A stretch of DNA of 64,000 nucleotides from Acarospora socialis (Eukaryota > Ascomycota > Lecanoromycetes > Acarosporales > Acarosporaceae): NCBI GenBank assembly GCA_025617375.2, contig JAMYGW020000001.1, forward strand, positions 3,596,001 to 3,660,000, read 5' to 3'. The translations under genes and the position numbers were made by a program. The notes under the pieces are model-generated. The model made no database searches, was not told where the DNA came from, and worked only from the letters and a program-made list of their open reading frames with translations. How positions within the stretch are numbered: the stretch's first letter is position 1; every line of letters begins with the position of its first letter. Below are positions 11,001-25,263 of this stretch, one piece after another.

Positions 11001-13379
11001 GATAGTGTGCAATCTGTGAAAGTTTTAATGAATCATAATAATCTATGTGAATTTATAAACATTAAAACATTAAATAAAAGACAGACATGATAAGCAGTGA
11101 AGCTTGCTATCTTTAACTTTGTTATTTTGCATAAATTAAGCAAGACAAATCTCATCAATGCATCATTAAGACACTCAGATTATGTCAAAGCTATTAGTAA
11201 AAGTTTTAATAAGTTATTGCTGATGTTACAAAGAAAGTTAGCAGCTATGTCTGCAACTATGTTTAAGTTTTTGATGATTATCAGTTGTCTTGAGACAGTT
11301 TGTTATGCTTGTGAAGAGTGAAATGACATGAAACTTAAAAAATCTTAATTCAGTTAACATATACTGAAAGAATCAGACAGTGAAGAATTACTGATCATAC
11401 AAAGATGCAGTATAGCAAGTACACTTAATTCTGCTGCTGAAACTGTTGACTGTAGACAACTTATTTCATGTGTATTAGTTTAGAGATTGATTAGTCACAA
11501 AATGATATATAATAACAGTAATGAATTCTTTCTATTATTAATACATTCTTTACAAGAGACAGATGCACTTGTATGAGCATAAAAAGTCAGTAAGACAAAA
11601 GAAAAACACTGTTGTCATATTAAAAGTCTGAGATGAGTATTTAATTCAACTGAATTACTTCACTATAATAAGTAATTATATATATCATCTGAAGCTTCAG
11701 TTAAAGCAGAGTTACTGAAGTGTCATCATGATGATGAACTGATGAGACACTTTGATATTGAGTAAACATTAAAATTAATGTCATGCAAGTATTACTGATC
11801 AGAATTGACTAAGAATACAAAGAAGTATGTCTTTTCATGTAATGTGTGTCAAAGAATAAAGATGTCAAGACATTGTTCACATGACAAAATGCAGTCACTA
11901 TTACATTCAAATGATTCTTAAGAAGAAATAATCATGAATATGATTACTGAATTGTTGTTAAGTAAGTGTGATATCAGTGTGTATAATGTGATTCTAATTG
12001 TGATCAATTGTTATATTAAGATGACAAGATACATTTCTATAAATAAAATTCTTACTGCTATACAATTAGCTGATGTTTTCTTTGAAGAAATAGTATGCTG
12101 TTATGAAATACTCAAAAAGATTATTTTTAATAGAGATTCTATCTTTATGAGCAGTTACTGATCAGAGATATGCTATTAAACAAAGATTAAGCATCAACTT
12201 AACATCATCTTTTATTCATAGACAGATAAACAAATCAAGCATTAAAATCAAATTTTAGAACATTATCTTCACTGCTATTGCAACAACAAACAAGATAACT
12301 GAATTAATCTATTACTACTTGCAGAATTTGCATATATAAATGTAAAGCAAGCAACACTCAGATGTAGTCTCTACTATGTATTTACAGATTATGATGTTTC
12401 AATTCATTACAGCATTGAGAACAACATCTGAAAAGAAGAAATATCTGCAGTCAAAGATAGAATAAAGAAGCTGCATATCATTAAAGAAAAGCTGTTGAAG
12501 CAATAAGAAAGCACTGTGATGTCATAAGTTAAGACTTATAATTAAAAGCACAAATCAAAGACTTATAATAAGAGTGATCTTGTCTTATTGTCAATGAAGA
12601 ACTTAAGTCAAAAGCAATTTCATAAAAAACTTTCACATAAGTTTGTAGAACTCTTTCACATTGCACATCTTGTCAAAAAGCAAGTATATTATCTATATCT
12701 ATCTTTTATCTATCAAATTCATAATATTTTTTATGTTTTCTATCTAAAGCTGTACAATCAACACAAAGACAAAGATATAATATCAGTGCTTTTATCTTTC
12801 AAACTTGTCAATAAGAATGAAAAGTATAAAATTGAAAAAATTCTAGAAAAACAACAACAGAAAGACAAGTTATGATATAAAATTAAATGAAAGAATTATT
12901 TTACTGAATATAATCAATAAATTTCAGAACAGAACATGACAGATACACAAGAACTACAATAAAAGTATAATATCAGAGCAAAGAAAAGAGACAGAAGATG
13001 ACTGCAGTTAATTTAAATGATTTGTATAATGCTGACTGTTATTACTAAAAGTGCTGTAAGAACACAGAAGAAATGAAATTATTATGTTTAAAGACAATTC
13101 AAGATTTAATGATACATCAGAAGAAAAGAAATAAAGTGTCAGTTATGTATAAGTAAAACAACAGTTTAATAATTGAAAGTCATCTCATCTCTCTCTTTCT
13201 CTTTAATCTTCTTATTCTTTTCAAAAATTATGATCAGATCATGAATCAGAGATAATAAATTGAATTATGTTGCATTAGCAGTGTGTAGTCAAGATAAAAA
13301 TGAAATAAAGATATATCACAGCTCAAAAAAAGTCTAATATGTTTTTAAAAAGATGTGTTTGACAGCAAAATTCAGTCAG

Positions 13380-14340
13380 TTAAAGAAGATCAATCTTTAT
13401 CTGTGAGATAAGTTTTTTCTTAAGATCTTTGTGATCAGTTACATACTGATGAATCATAATAGCAATGATGTAGTTTTTCTGATACTTGATGAACACAGAG
13501 CTGATAACATCATTTTTATTAAGTATATTGACAGTGACAAAGAAACAATTAATGCAAGAAAAGAACTCAGCTGAAATTTGAAAGAAATTAATGAAATAAC
13601 ACTGTAGCACAAATGTTGAACATATGCTCTCATAAGATTTATATTCTTTGATACAGTAGCTGCAGTAAACATTCAGCTTGACATTACAAATATAGTTAAG
13701 ATCAACAACAATTTTCTTACTGCAGCAAAGACAGCAGAAACAGCTAAGTGTCAATAATGAATCAGTAAAGTAAGTTAAAAGTGATGTTAAAACATCAGTT
13801 TTGTGATGAGAGCAGTTCAGTATTGATGTGAACATATTATTGATGTCATTACTACTCAGCACTGTTGTGACATGTTGATGACTGATGAAGCTTGAAATAT
13901 TGTTGAATATCAAGAAAAAGTTGAGTTTGATGCTGACAACATTATTGATTGACTTAACAACAGTGAAACACACATTCAACATCATTTTAACAACAGCAAT
14001 ACACTTCTGCTTCATCTTCTTTGTGATGAATTGATTTAAATTGTTTTCTTCATCAGAAATAAAGTCTGATGTCTGATTCTCAGCAGTAATTGTCTTGAAA
14101 GTTCACTTTTCATCATTACATATCAAGCACTTCTTCAGCTCTTTCTTCAAGAGTTAACTGTGTTTTTTTGATTACTGTCAGACTTGATGTTGTTTTTTTA
14201 AAGAAAAAATTAATATGTTTTGCAAAAACATCTAAGAAATTTACTGAGAACATGATTCTTGAATGTGTCATACAATAAGAATAAAAGTGAAGTGACTGTG
14301 AAGCAACAACAATAAGAATGCAACTTACATAACACAAGTG
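13380..14340 (-). pseudogene. antisense Cys-rich ORF of element A
   Basis: It lies on the strand opposite to pol, between the integrase end and the 3' side of element A. A 211-codon open frame (13380-14015) holds a CCLCC patch and a Cys-x2-Cys...Cys group (CSYC, then Cys 11 residues on). Weaker coding-like sequence continues upstream to about 14,340. Antisense accessory ORFs with Cys clusters at this position are seen in many ascomycete gypsy elements and are usually annotated as hypothetical proteins. Function is unknown. It is part of a fossil element. Confidence 0.55.
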
Positions 14341-14630
14341 ACAAGATATCAGAACAAAAGAAATGCATTACAATAATGTTAACATGAAGCTTGCTGTTGA
14401 TGACATGTATAAAGAAAAAATGAAGAGAAAAGAAAAAAAGAAGAAGAAAAGAAGCATTTTATTGTTTCTTTTCTGTGAATAACATTGTCAGATTCAATTG
14501 AATATAATAAGAAAATTTCTTTTAGATCAAATAAAACATAATGAGAAATGTTAAGTAGCATTTCAATTTAATCTAGCAAGATTCTCAGAATGAAGCAAAT
14601 TCTTAATAACAATGCAGCATTATAAATGTG

Positions 14631-14820
14631 TATTATGAGTTTGTTCATAAAACTATCAGCATGTCTTTCTTATCTTGCTGTGTCTTTTTTATCTTGTCAT
14701 CACTTACATTACAATATGATTCATCTTGCTATAAAGCTTATTTCTCATCTATATATCTAGCTGATTTCATAGCTTAGAAAATATCATTTTTCTTTCACTT
14801 GACACATTGTGCTTATAACA
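14631..14820 (+). repeat. 5' LTR of element B
   Basis: 190 bases, equal in length to the 3' LTR. The roughly twenty differences I counted are all transitions. The sequence right after it (from 14821) would be the primer-binding region. Confidence 0.88.
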
Positions 14821-17800
14821 ATTTGATAGCATCAACAGCTTCATCATAATGACAACAACAATCATTGATTCATTGCTCATCACATCAAAATTCTTAACAT
14901 CATTGATTATCAAGTCTATCAGATCTCTGAGTTGAGTCATAGTTATACTGTTGTCTTTATTTTATTTTATTTAATTTCATCTATCTCATATCTGTCTCAT
15001 TGTTCTAGATCAGGAGATCAGTGACAGTTTTGTTACTTTATCTTGTTAATTTGCTCATTTTATAGAATCTATCTCTTTGCTCTGCTCATTTTGTCAAATC
15101 TATTTAAGTTTTATTGATGTTTTTGATTCATCAAGTCATCAACATTTATCTTATTCTGAATTCATCATTATCTCATAATGTCATCATACTTGCATGACAA
15201 TTAGCTGAACTGATCAGACAAAACTTCATTTATTTAGATAAACTACACTCTGTGAATTAAGATTTTATTGATGTTATTATCAGTAATTTATCTTGACTCA
15301 ACTCACTTTCAGTACTTAATACTGTTCTGAGTCAGTCTGACTATAACTGTACAGTTAAAAGACTTTGAATATTGATTAAGAACTTTCAAGAAGCAACTTA
15401 CTTCAATAAATGACATATCAGTACATCTAGAACATTTATTTCATCAAGATTAACTTCTTCATATCAGTCTGAAGAATGATGATTATCTGATTTTATTAAG
15501 AAAATACAATGTAAAACAAGTTTACTGATCAATCAGTTTTCTGACACTGAGCTCAATATGTTGAACAATTTTTCATCAAACAACAATCTCATCAATATAA
15601 CTCAGAAACAACTAGATCAGCTGATTGAATGAATTATAGTCAGAGTTTTAGTAACACATCAAACTGACTCATCAGGTTCTTCAGATTTACCTGAATTGCT
15701 CAGCAATGATAATTAAGATGAACTGAACAGACAAGACTCATCAAAAAGTAATTTTTGAACACAGAACATTAACTACTTCAACTTCAATTCAAACATTGAT
15801 TCTGTCAAAGTTAGTGACAATAAGCAGATTTATTACAATGTCTTTGTCTTTACAAATTGAATACAAGTTAAGACTACTATCATGAATGCAGTAATTCTAC
15901 AAAAAAATCTCAAATTATGTCTCTTAAACAAGACAGATCACTGATATACTGAGAAGTTTAGTTATCTCATCAGAGTTGAGCTTCAAAACAACAATAAAGA
16001 TGTGAAAAAGTGATGCAAGACACTAAAGACTAAATTTCACAATTCACTGAGTTGCATCTTATTGATGCTAAAATCTCTATGTTATACTATTAATGATGTA
16101 TGTTGATGTAAGAATTTCATCAATTATATTCAAAATGTTGTTCTACATGAGAAAAACACCAATATTGTCATCAACAACTGCTTTTAAGTTCTTTTAGTCT
16201 ACAAGCATATGAACAGTGAGCTGCATCTACATCTATCACTACTGACTGACAAGTTTACTATTAAGAGTCTCATTGAGACTGTGAACACACAAAAGAATAT
16301 TTAATTCAATATCTATGTTCAAAATCAGTCAACATCATCAAATCAGTCAACACAGCAACAGTCTCAGTTATTCAGTAGAAATCACTCATTTCAATCTTTC
16401 AATGTCAGATTTAATGAACTCAATCAATCTAGGTCTGCATTCTATTATGACTGATTTTCTTATGATAATTAATTTTCTTATAAAAATCAGTCTTCTAATA
16501 ACTACAAGCAATAAAATAACTAACAACAGAACTATCAGAATCACAGTAACATTGTTAATGAACTGCATCAGTATTCTTCATCAGTGTTACTGACATCTCA
16601 TCAGTCTCTACAGATAATCTTTAAAAATGAAAAACTGTTGTCTGAGTTGTATCAGAACTGATCTCATTACAATTTAAATATTTCAAAATAGTTCTATCAA
16701 TCAAACTGCTCTTTATATCAGTCATATTGATCTTATCATTCTTCATATCAGTATAACAAATCATGAGTCTATCATGTTGAAGACAGTCAACAGTCTATAA
16801 ACAAACAAGAGAAGTATCAGACATACAAGAATGCATATTATGAAACTCATAATCTGACTGATGACACTGAGAACACTGTTGAGAAAGAAAAGAAAAAGAA
16901 TGTTGAACTGAATGTAACTGATGAAAATGAGAATCTTATTGATGTAAATCATGTCATCAAACTATCTAAGCTAGAATATCACACCTGTCATCTATCTTTT
17001 GCATCAAACAATCAACTACACTGACATCTTTGAGTTAGTTGTCATCACAGTAAAATCACTAATAAGATCATCACATCAAATCTGATGATGTTGAAATTGT
17101 CTGTTTATGTTAAATTCATCACTACAAACTGACTCAGCTCAGATGACTATGAATTTTGAGACTGACACTATACTATGATGAAAGTATGACTGTCACTTAC
17201 AGCAGCAAATTAATCTGTTTGTCTCAACATCAATTGTATCATGATTCTCATCAACAGACAGTTTCTTAAAAAACAAACATTTGATATGATGATCTGTACT
17301 ATGATATTGTCAATATCAGTACAAGAACTCAGCATCACTATATATTAATCAGATCAATACATCAAAATCAGTATTTATCTGTTGAGTAAAAACTGCACTG
17401 TCATTATTACATGAGAGATTCATATTGTCAAAGATCTCAAGACTAAGATGCTTATCAACATAAACATATTAGTTTCTGAAAATATAATCATGAATTTACT
17501 CAGAAAGTTAACTGTTATTGATAGTTGTGAGAATATTGAGATTTCATTGATTATTACAACCAAATTCATCAATTAAATCAGTTACATCATTCTATCTGAA
17601 TGATGTATAATTATATCTTCACAAAGCAATTTTATAGTTGCTGTCATTCAATCTGATTTGTCTCAAAATCATGATTTTCTCTTTAAATTCAATTGTCAAC
17701 ATGCAGATGCAGCAGTTTATGCATACATTGTTAATCATGCAATGTTAAAGGTATACATACAAAATGACAGCAATATTTCACTGATTATTTCAAGAAAATC

Positions 17801-19026
17801 CTGTATGAGTCAGATTGTCAAATATGAAGTGAAAGAATGTTACTTAGTTATAACTGAAGATGCTGTATTAGTCTTTTTGTCTTAATGTTATCATAAATGA
17901 GTGCAAATCACTATGAGAAGTCTATTAGTAGCAATCATCTTTCATATCAGTATGAATAAGTCACTAGAATGCAAACTTTCTAACAGCATCACAATATATA
18001 ATAATCTCAACACTTCTGTCAAAATCAAGACTATTGTTAAAGACTATTCAATCTGAAAAGATCATGATAATGTTGTCAACATACTCAAAAAAAAGTAAAT
18101 GAATATATCTCTTCTAAATGACTGAAAGAAACAGTATAAGTCTGATTAAGTCAGAATATATTCACTAGATGCAAATGATTGTGCAGTAGTTGACAAAATC
18201 TTTGATAAGTTACACAGTCAGAATCAAATGAAATGAATCAGTACTGTCATGCTGTTTTTATTTTTATGTTTTGTTGTGTGATATACTTTACTGAATAATA
18301 CATACAAAAATTACATTGTCATCAATATTAAAGCACTCAATAAGATCAGCATGTCAAATACTTATTTAGTATTTTCACAGACAGATATTCTTGCTGCAAT
18401 TCAAGAGATCAAATTTATCTCTACAGTGAATTATAGCATATATTTTTATCAGTGATGAGTCAATTCAGAGCATCATCACTGTCTGACTGTTGTCTCATAT
18501 TGAAATCAGAAAATCTTCAAAATAGCAGTCATAAAGTACTGTAACACATCTGTCTATGTGCAGCAAATGACAGATTGAATTCTCTGATCACACTGTGACT
18601 ATTTTTGTATTTATGTTGATAACATAGTCATATTTTCAGTCTCATTAGTGAAGCATCTACATCATTTACAAAATATTTTTCAAAAACTAACTGTCAAACA
18701 GATCTGTCTAGCTTCTGAAAAGTTCTTTCTAGAATATTTGTTGATGTAATTTTTAAATTAATGAGTTGATGCTTTAAAACTAATCATAGTGAAAGCAAAG
18801 CTTTCTGCTATCATGAATCTTGAGTTTTTATGTATTTTAATACAGCTTAAAAAGTATCTTGAGATGACTGACTATCTATAACAATATATATCTCATTATG
18901 CTGCTATCATCAAGTCACTATAACTTCACAAAATACTCTTGAACCAATGTCTTCAACAAGATCATGATAAGAATATAATTAGTAATAAAAACAGACAAAA
19001 GAGACTTGCTGATCATATCAGTATAG

Positions 19027-19381
19027 TGTTACAATTAAGTCAGAATGAACTTAAAGCAAACTGATGCATATATGTGAAAGATATACATTCAGAGAGATGT
19101 TTAGACAGTAGTCACATGATATTTCATCATACTCAACATGCAAATGATGAGCTGAGCAAGCTGAAGCTCAACACACTCAATATACTCAACAGCAAGATCA
19201 GCAAGAACTGACAAGCAAGTTATCTATATAGTAAAGTCATTTCTCTTATGAAAATGATCATGTTCAACTTAAATAACTATTTAAGAGTTAAAGATCAGAA
19301 TCATTTCAGATCAACTGTTATATCAATAAGCACAAACTTTTAGTTCTACATATCTGAGAAATCTCAGATTAAAATGTTACA
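19027..19381 (+). repeat. 5' LTR of element C
   Basis: 355 bases. Its 3' half matches the 3' half of the element E LTRs closely, while the 5' half (U3 side) is unrelated to theirs. Confidence 0.88.
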
Positions 19382-22300
19382 CTTTGAATACTTTTACAAT
19401 ATAATGAGTATGATGTCTGACACACAGAAAAACATCTCAACTTTGTTCTTGAAGTAAGCTCAGACAAACTCATCTTTATTATTTACTTCAGATAGAATGA
19501 CAACACAATCAGCAATGATGTCAGCTCAGACAATACAACTACTTTTGAGTGCATCTAAGATACAGATATCAGATATCTTTGATGAAGAGTGAGAAAAACT
19601 GTGAGTCTTTGTGACTAAGCTCAATTTGTATATTGAATTCAATTAATTAAAGTTTCAAACTGATCAAGAGAAGACACTGTTTGCAACAATCTATCTAGTG
19701 AATGCAGTCTTTGATTGAGTTAATTTTAAGCTGCATGAGTTTCTGAAAAAGAATTACAAAGAATGCAACATAGACATGAAGTTCATGTTCAATGACTTCA
19801 GCAAGTTCAAAAAGAAACTCAAGAAAGTCTTCAAAATAATTAATGAAGAAAGAGCAGCAGAGAAACAAGTTTATATCTTGCAACAGAGTGAATTGACAGC
19901 AATATATGTCACAGAGTTTCAGCAGTTAGTGATACTTATCAGATAAAATAACAAAGCACTCATCTATCAGTACTATTGTGAGTTGAAAAAGTTCATTAAA
20001 GATGAAATAGCTTAAGCAGAACAATCAGACAATCTTTAAAGAATAATTAATTTAAGTATTAATATTAACAGTCATCAATGAAAACAACAGATAAAACAAA
20101 AAGAATATTGAATGTCATCTATGATAGAAGATCAAGAAGAAAGCTTTCAATTATGAATTAAGTGATATGTTTCATCAATAAGACATAGAAAAACAGACTT
20201 TATAAATCTCAATACAATTAAGAAGCATCATCAAAAGTCATAAAAAACTAAACAAGCAGAGTCTGAATGTTAGACAGAGCAATTCACTAAGTCTCAGATA
20301 ACACTGTGAAACAAGATATGAATGTATTATAACTGCAGAAAATTCAGACATCTTGTTTAAAAATGCAACAGATCTTGAATAAAAAGAAAAAACATTGCAG
20401 TGACAGTCAAGAAAAATACATGCATAGTGCATGATGTTCTCAGCTGAACAGTCTGTTACAATGACATGTGTAGAGTACACATGAGTACAAAAGATGAAGT
20501 CAAATAATACTCTCAGAGATTGCACAAAGACACAAAGAACAGATACAACACAATGAGTCAATCAATCTACAAAGAAAAATTAGCTATTCTTATCAAGAAA
20601 AGAGTTCTTAATGCTGAGATCAAAGAAGTTAATACTTAAGAAACTCAGATAAAAAAAGACTACAGTGATAGTATTTGACAAGCACTGAATTTAAATATAA
20701 ATCAAAAAGAAATCAATGAATAAGAAGTCAATATAAGACTGAAGACAGCATATCAGCACTTTAAGAATCAACACTGAGTGTTGAAGAAAGAAAAGTTTCA
20801 ATTTAAAAAACAAAAACTTAAGCAAAAGACACAAGTCTGAAAACAGAAAGCACAACATAAGAGTATGAAAGAATGAAAGACATACAATTAGCTAAAAAAG
20901 CTGATGACAGCTGTTAAAGATGAATGTTTCAGCAGTGACAACACAGTATTGTCAAAATTTCTTGTTTAAAAAACAAAGAGTCACAAGATTGAGATACACT
21001 TATCTGAAGAATATATCATGCAGAATGAAAACAGATGAATTTTCAGCAAAGAATATATATCATCTGAATTTCTGCAAAGAGTAAAAGTCTTTGAGAGTTA
21101 ATTGCAGATGAAATACAATCAGTATAAACTCTGACTACACTCAGAAAGACACATTGAGCAATACAGTTTAAAGTATATGAATCTCATGATCAAAAAAGAA
21201 CTCAGATAATTTCAAGAGCTTTGAAGACAAGCTGAATGACTAAGTAAGTCAAAAAATAAAGAACTTTCTCAACAAGACTAAAGAATAAGAAGCTAGTGAC
21301 ATTTCAAAGACAAGACAATAATTATTGAATATGAATCAAGATTATAATCAACAAACATCACATCAATGCATTAATGAATTCTGAAGCAGACAGTAACATT
21401 ATAAATCAAAAAATAGTCAATATGTTAAAATTAGAGACATGATGAGTGCACTGTTCATTCAACATACAAATGACAAATGAAGTCATTGAGAGAATCAACA
21501 AGAAAATCTGTGTGAAAGTCTTGATTCTAGAAAATTCACAAGAGATAACATTCAATATTATGAAATCAATTGAATATAACACAGTGCTAGAGATGCTCTG
21601 ATTATGCAAAAGAAACTTAAGAATTAATTAAGTTACAAAAGAAATATGTGCAATCAAAGACACATACAAGATTCTCAAACAATCAAAAATGAGCTTATCA
21701 GAGCATAAGTCATGAAATCACAAAATATTGCTATTGAATAAAAAGCAATTTAAGTGAATATCATTGTACTCAATGAGCAAGAATCAACTCAAGAAAGCTA
21801 GAACTTATCTTGACAAGAATTTAAAGAGAAAATTCATAAAATCATCAAAGTCATCAGCAGAATATTCAATTCTGTTTGCATCAAAAAAGAATGACAGAAA
21901 ATAATTATGTGTCAACTACAGACAACTCAATGAGATAACTCATTGAGATAGTTATTCTCTATCATTGATAAAAGAGTTGCAAGATTAATTAAGCAAAGCT
22001 AAGTGATTCACAAGCTTAGATCTCAAAGACATCTATTATTAAGTTAGAATGAAAGAAGATAAAAAATGAAAGACAACATTCTGAATGAGATATGAACACT
22101 ATGAATACATTGTTATGTTATTTAAGTTAAAAAATGCATCAGTCATCTTTCAGAGATTGATCAATAATATATTGAGAGAATATCTTGATGATTTTGTAAT
22201 CACATATCTCAATAATATTCTGATATACTCAGAAGATCTTAAAAAGCACTGCAAGCATGTGCACAGAGTATTAGCAAAGCTTAATGAAAGAGTTCTCTAC

Positions 22301-24398
22301 ATAAAAAAGTCAAAAAGCAAATTTGAAATCAAGAAAATCAAGTTTCTAGACTATGTGATTTGATCTGAACAAATGAAGAAGAATTTAAAGAAAATAAAAG
22401 CAGTCAGAGATTGATCAACATCAAAATGAATCAAGAAAGTACAAGTCTTTCTAGAATTAACAAACTATTATTGAAAGTTCATGTCAAACTACACAAGAAT
22501 TGCAGAATCACTGACACATTTGACACACAAAAGTGAAAAATAACACTGAGATCAAGAGCAGAAGAATGCATTTCATGTATTAAAGAAAAGTTTTAGTGAA
22601 ATGACACATCTGAGAATACTCAACTCAGTATGCAAAAAGACACTGAAAATCAACACTTCAGATTTCACAGTAAAAGCATGTTTGTATCAGATTGAGAATG
22701 AATGACAGAAACTCATAGTATATCAATTTAAAAAACTATCAGAATTCAAGAAAAAATATGAGATTCATAACAAAAAACTTCTTGCAATAGTAGAAGCACT
22801 ACAAAACTGAAGATCTTATCTTGCAAAGACAAACAAATTAATTCAGATCTATACAGATCACAAGAATCTGAAAAACTTTGCAATGACAAAGTAACTTAAT
22901 CAACAACAGATTTGTTGAATGAAACAGTTGACAGATTATGAATTTTAGATTTATTACAAGAAGAATAATGAGAATGATGAAGCAGATGTCTTGAGTAGAT
23001 AACTTAATCATGAAGATGTACAAATAATACACATTAAAATTCTCAGCAAAGACAACAACAGAGTTTTCACAAAAGACTTAGCAGCAATGTACAAAATGAA
23101 GCAAGCTCTCTTGACAGACAAAAAACTCATTAAAATATATCACTATAACTGAGTCAGAAAACACTTAGAAGTTAAATGCACTGAGAATCTAGTGCAAAGA
23201 AAATGCAACATTAGCAATCTCAGAAATCAAATCATCAAGATGATTGCTGTGTGTGACTCATGTTGAAGAAATAAAGTCAATTGAGACAAGTAATATGACA
23301 AAGTAACATGACTAAATGCATTAAATGCATCATAAAAGTTAATTATCATGAACTTCATTACAAAGTTATCATCATCTAAGAACTCAACATGAAAGATGAG
23401 ATTTGACAGTATATTAACTATAGTGAATAGATTGATCAAATACATCATGTTTATTTCATTCAAAGAGATCACAACAGCATCAGTATTGACATACACAATA
23501 CTAAGAGAATTAATTAACAATCATGAACTATTAAAAGAGTTTATCACTGACAGAAACAAGCTGTTTACAAACAGATTTTGAAAAATGCTCACAACAGAAC
23601 TTAAAATAAAGCACAAGATGTTAACAGCATATCACTTACAAATAGATGAGCAAAGTGAATGAATGAATTAAACAGTGAAAATGTACTTGAGACACTATGT
23701 CAACAAGAGTCAAGATAACTGAGTATGACTGTTGTTAACAGCACAGTTTGTGTACAACAATGCAAAAAACAAGATCACAGAAGAAACACTTTTCTATGTG
23801 AATTATGATTACAACTCAGAGATATGACAAGATCTCAAAGAACACAGATCACAGAGTCAAAAAGTGATTCTGAATATCATTTAAATGAAGAAACTGTATC
23901 AAGATTTAATAAAATGAATTAAATAACAGACAGAATGAACAACAGAGACAAGATTATTCAAAGAAGAAGAAAAGATATATCTGAAAACAAACAACATATA
24001 AATCAAAGAAAGAAGCAAAAAGCTGAAGAACAAGAGCATAGAATCATTCAAGATCATATGAAACATCAAAGAAATAAGTTATGAGTTAGATTTACTCAAG
24101 AAAATGAGAATACACTCAATATTTCATGCATTCATGTTACAGCATTGCAATCAGTTCATATCACTTCAAATCATCAAAATATCTGTCAAATTCAAAAAAG
24201 AATATGAAGTTAAGAACATTCTAAAAAGAAGAATGATTAGTGAAGAAGTTCACTATTTTGTCAAATAAAAAAATTATAATATCTCAGAGAATATCTGAGA
24301 ATCTAGAGAGAATCTTAAGAACTGTGCAAGAACACTTCAATGTTTTGAAAAAGAAAGTCAATATTAGTTCAGAAGAATGACAATATGAAGTCAACAAG

Positions 24399-24850
24399 TT
24401 ATGATATTGTTTGAGAATCTTCATTCTCAGTTTCATCATTATCACTACTGAGCTCAGCAGCAAGACAGTCAGTCTTTACTGAAACATGACAATCTATCTG
24501 ATTCAGAGTTTTCTGAAGATGCACAACTTTTAAGAAAAGTGTGATAAGTTCAGCATGTTTAGTTGTTAAGACATCATTTGTTTTACTCACTTTCTTCATT
24601 GTCTTTGATATTTTCTTTTGAAGCAAAATACAAGTTCTGTTGAGAGACTTTTACAATACATTGATATACAGATGATCACAGTGAGTATACTTATTGCATT
24701 TCAGTCAAGATTTCATTACAAAACAGTCAATGTCACAACAGACACAATAGTCACAAGAAAATAAAACAAGTATGTCACTAATCTGAATTTTCTTTGCAAT
24801 TCTTAAACAATTGAAATTTTTAGAAAGCATTGTTGCTGACAGCAAACAAT
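24399..24850 (-). pseudogene. antisense ORF of element C
   Basis: A minus-strand coding-like stretch between integrase and the 3' LTR. The 75-codon open part (24399-24626) is a charged, helical, acidic-ended segment. Upstream of it (to about 24,850) the minus strand shows a Cys cluster like that in element E. The shared position and sequence in both elements suggest it was a genuine accessory gene of this family. It is a fossil. Confidence 0.5.
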
Positions 24851-24908
24851 GTGAATATTCTCACTTATATAGATTTTAGAGAACTAGTGCCTGAGAAGAA
24901 AAAAATAG

Positions 24909-25263
24909 TGTTATGATTAAGTCAGAATGAACTTAGAGTAAACTGATGCATATATGTGAAAGACATACATTCAGAAGAATGTTTAAACAGTAGTCATGTG
25001 ATATCTCATTATGCTCAACATGCAGACAGCAAGTTGAGCAAGTTGAAACTCAATGCACTCAATGCACTCAACAGCAAGATCAACAAGAACTGACAAGCAA
25101 GCTATCTATATAGTAGAGTCATTTTTCTTATGAAAACAATCATGTTCAACTTAAGTAACTATCTAAGAGTTAAAGATCAGAATCATTTCAGATCAGCTAT
25201 TATATCAATAAGCACAAACTCTTAGTTCTACATACTCAAGAAATCTCAAATTAAAACATTACA
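24909..25263 (+). repeat. 3' LTR of element C
   Basis: 355 bases, aligned end to end with the 5' LTR at 19027-19381. Confidence 0.88.

Larger units (their letters stand above)
19027..25263 (+). mobile_element. Ty3/gypsy LTR element C, innermost of the nest (broken)
   Basis: Two 355-base LTRs (19027-19381 and 24909-25263) begin TGTTA and end TTACA. The element interrupts pol of element B. Flanking five-mers (TATAG at 19022-19026, CTTAT at 25264-25268) do not match, unlike the other elements here. Parts in order: gag (about 19,400-20,240), zinc knuckle (about 20,330-20,370), protease (about 21,300-21,600), reverse transcriptase (about 21,880-22,370), RNase H (about 22,600-23,000), integrase (about 23,090-23,900), and an antisense ORF before the 3' LTR. 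It is related along its length to element E at 34,041-40,222. It carries tens of breaks. Confidence 0.88.
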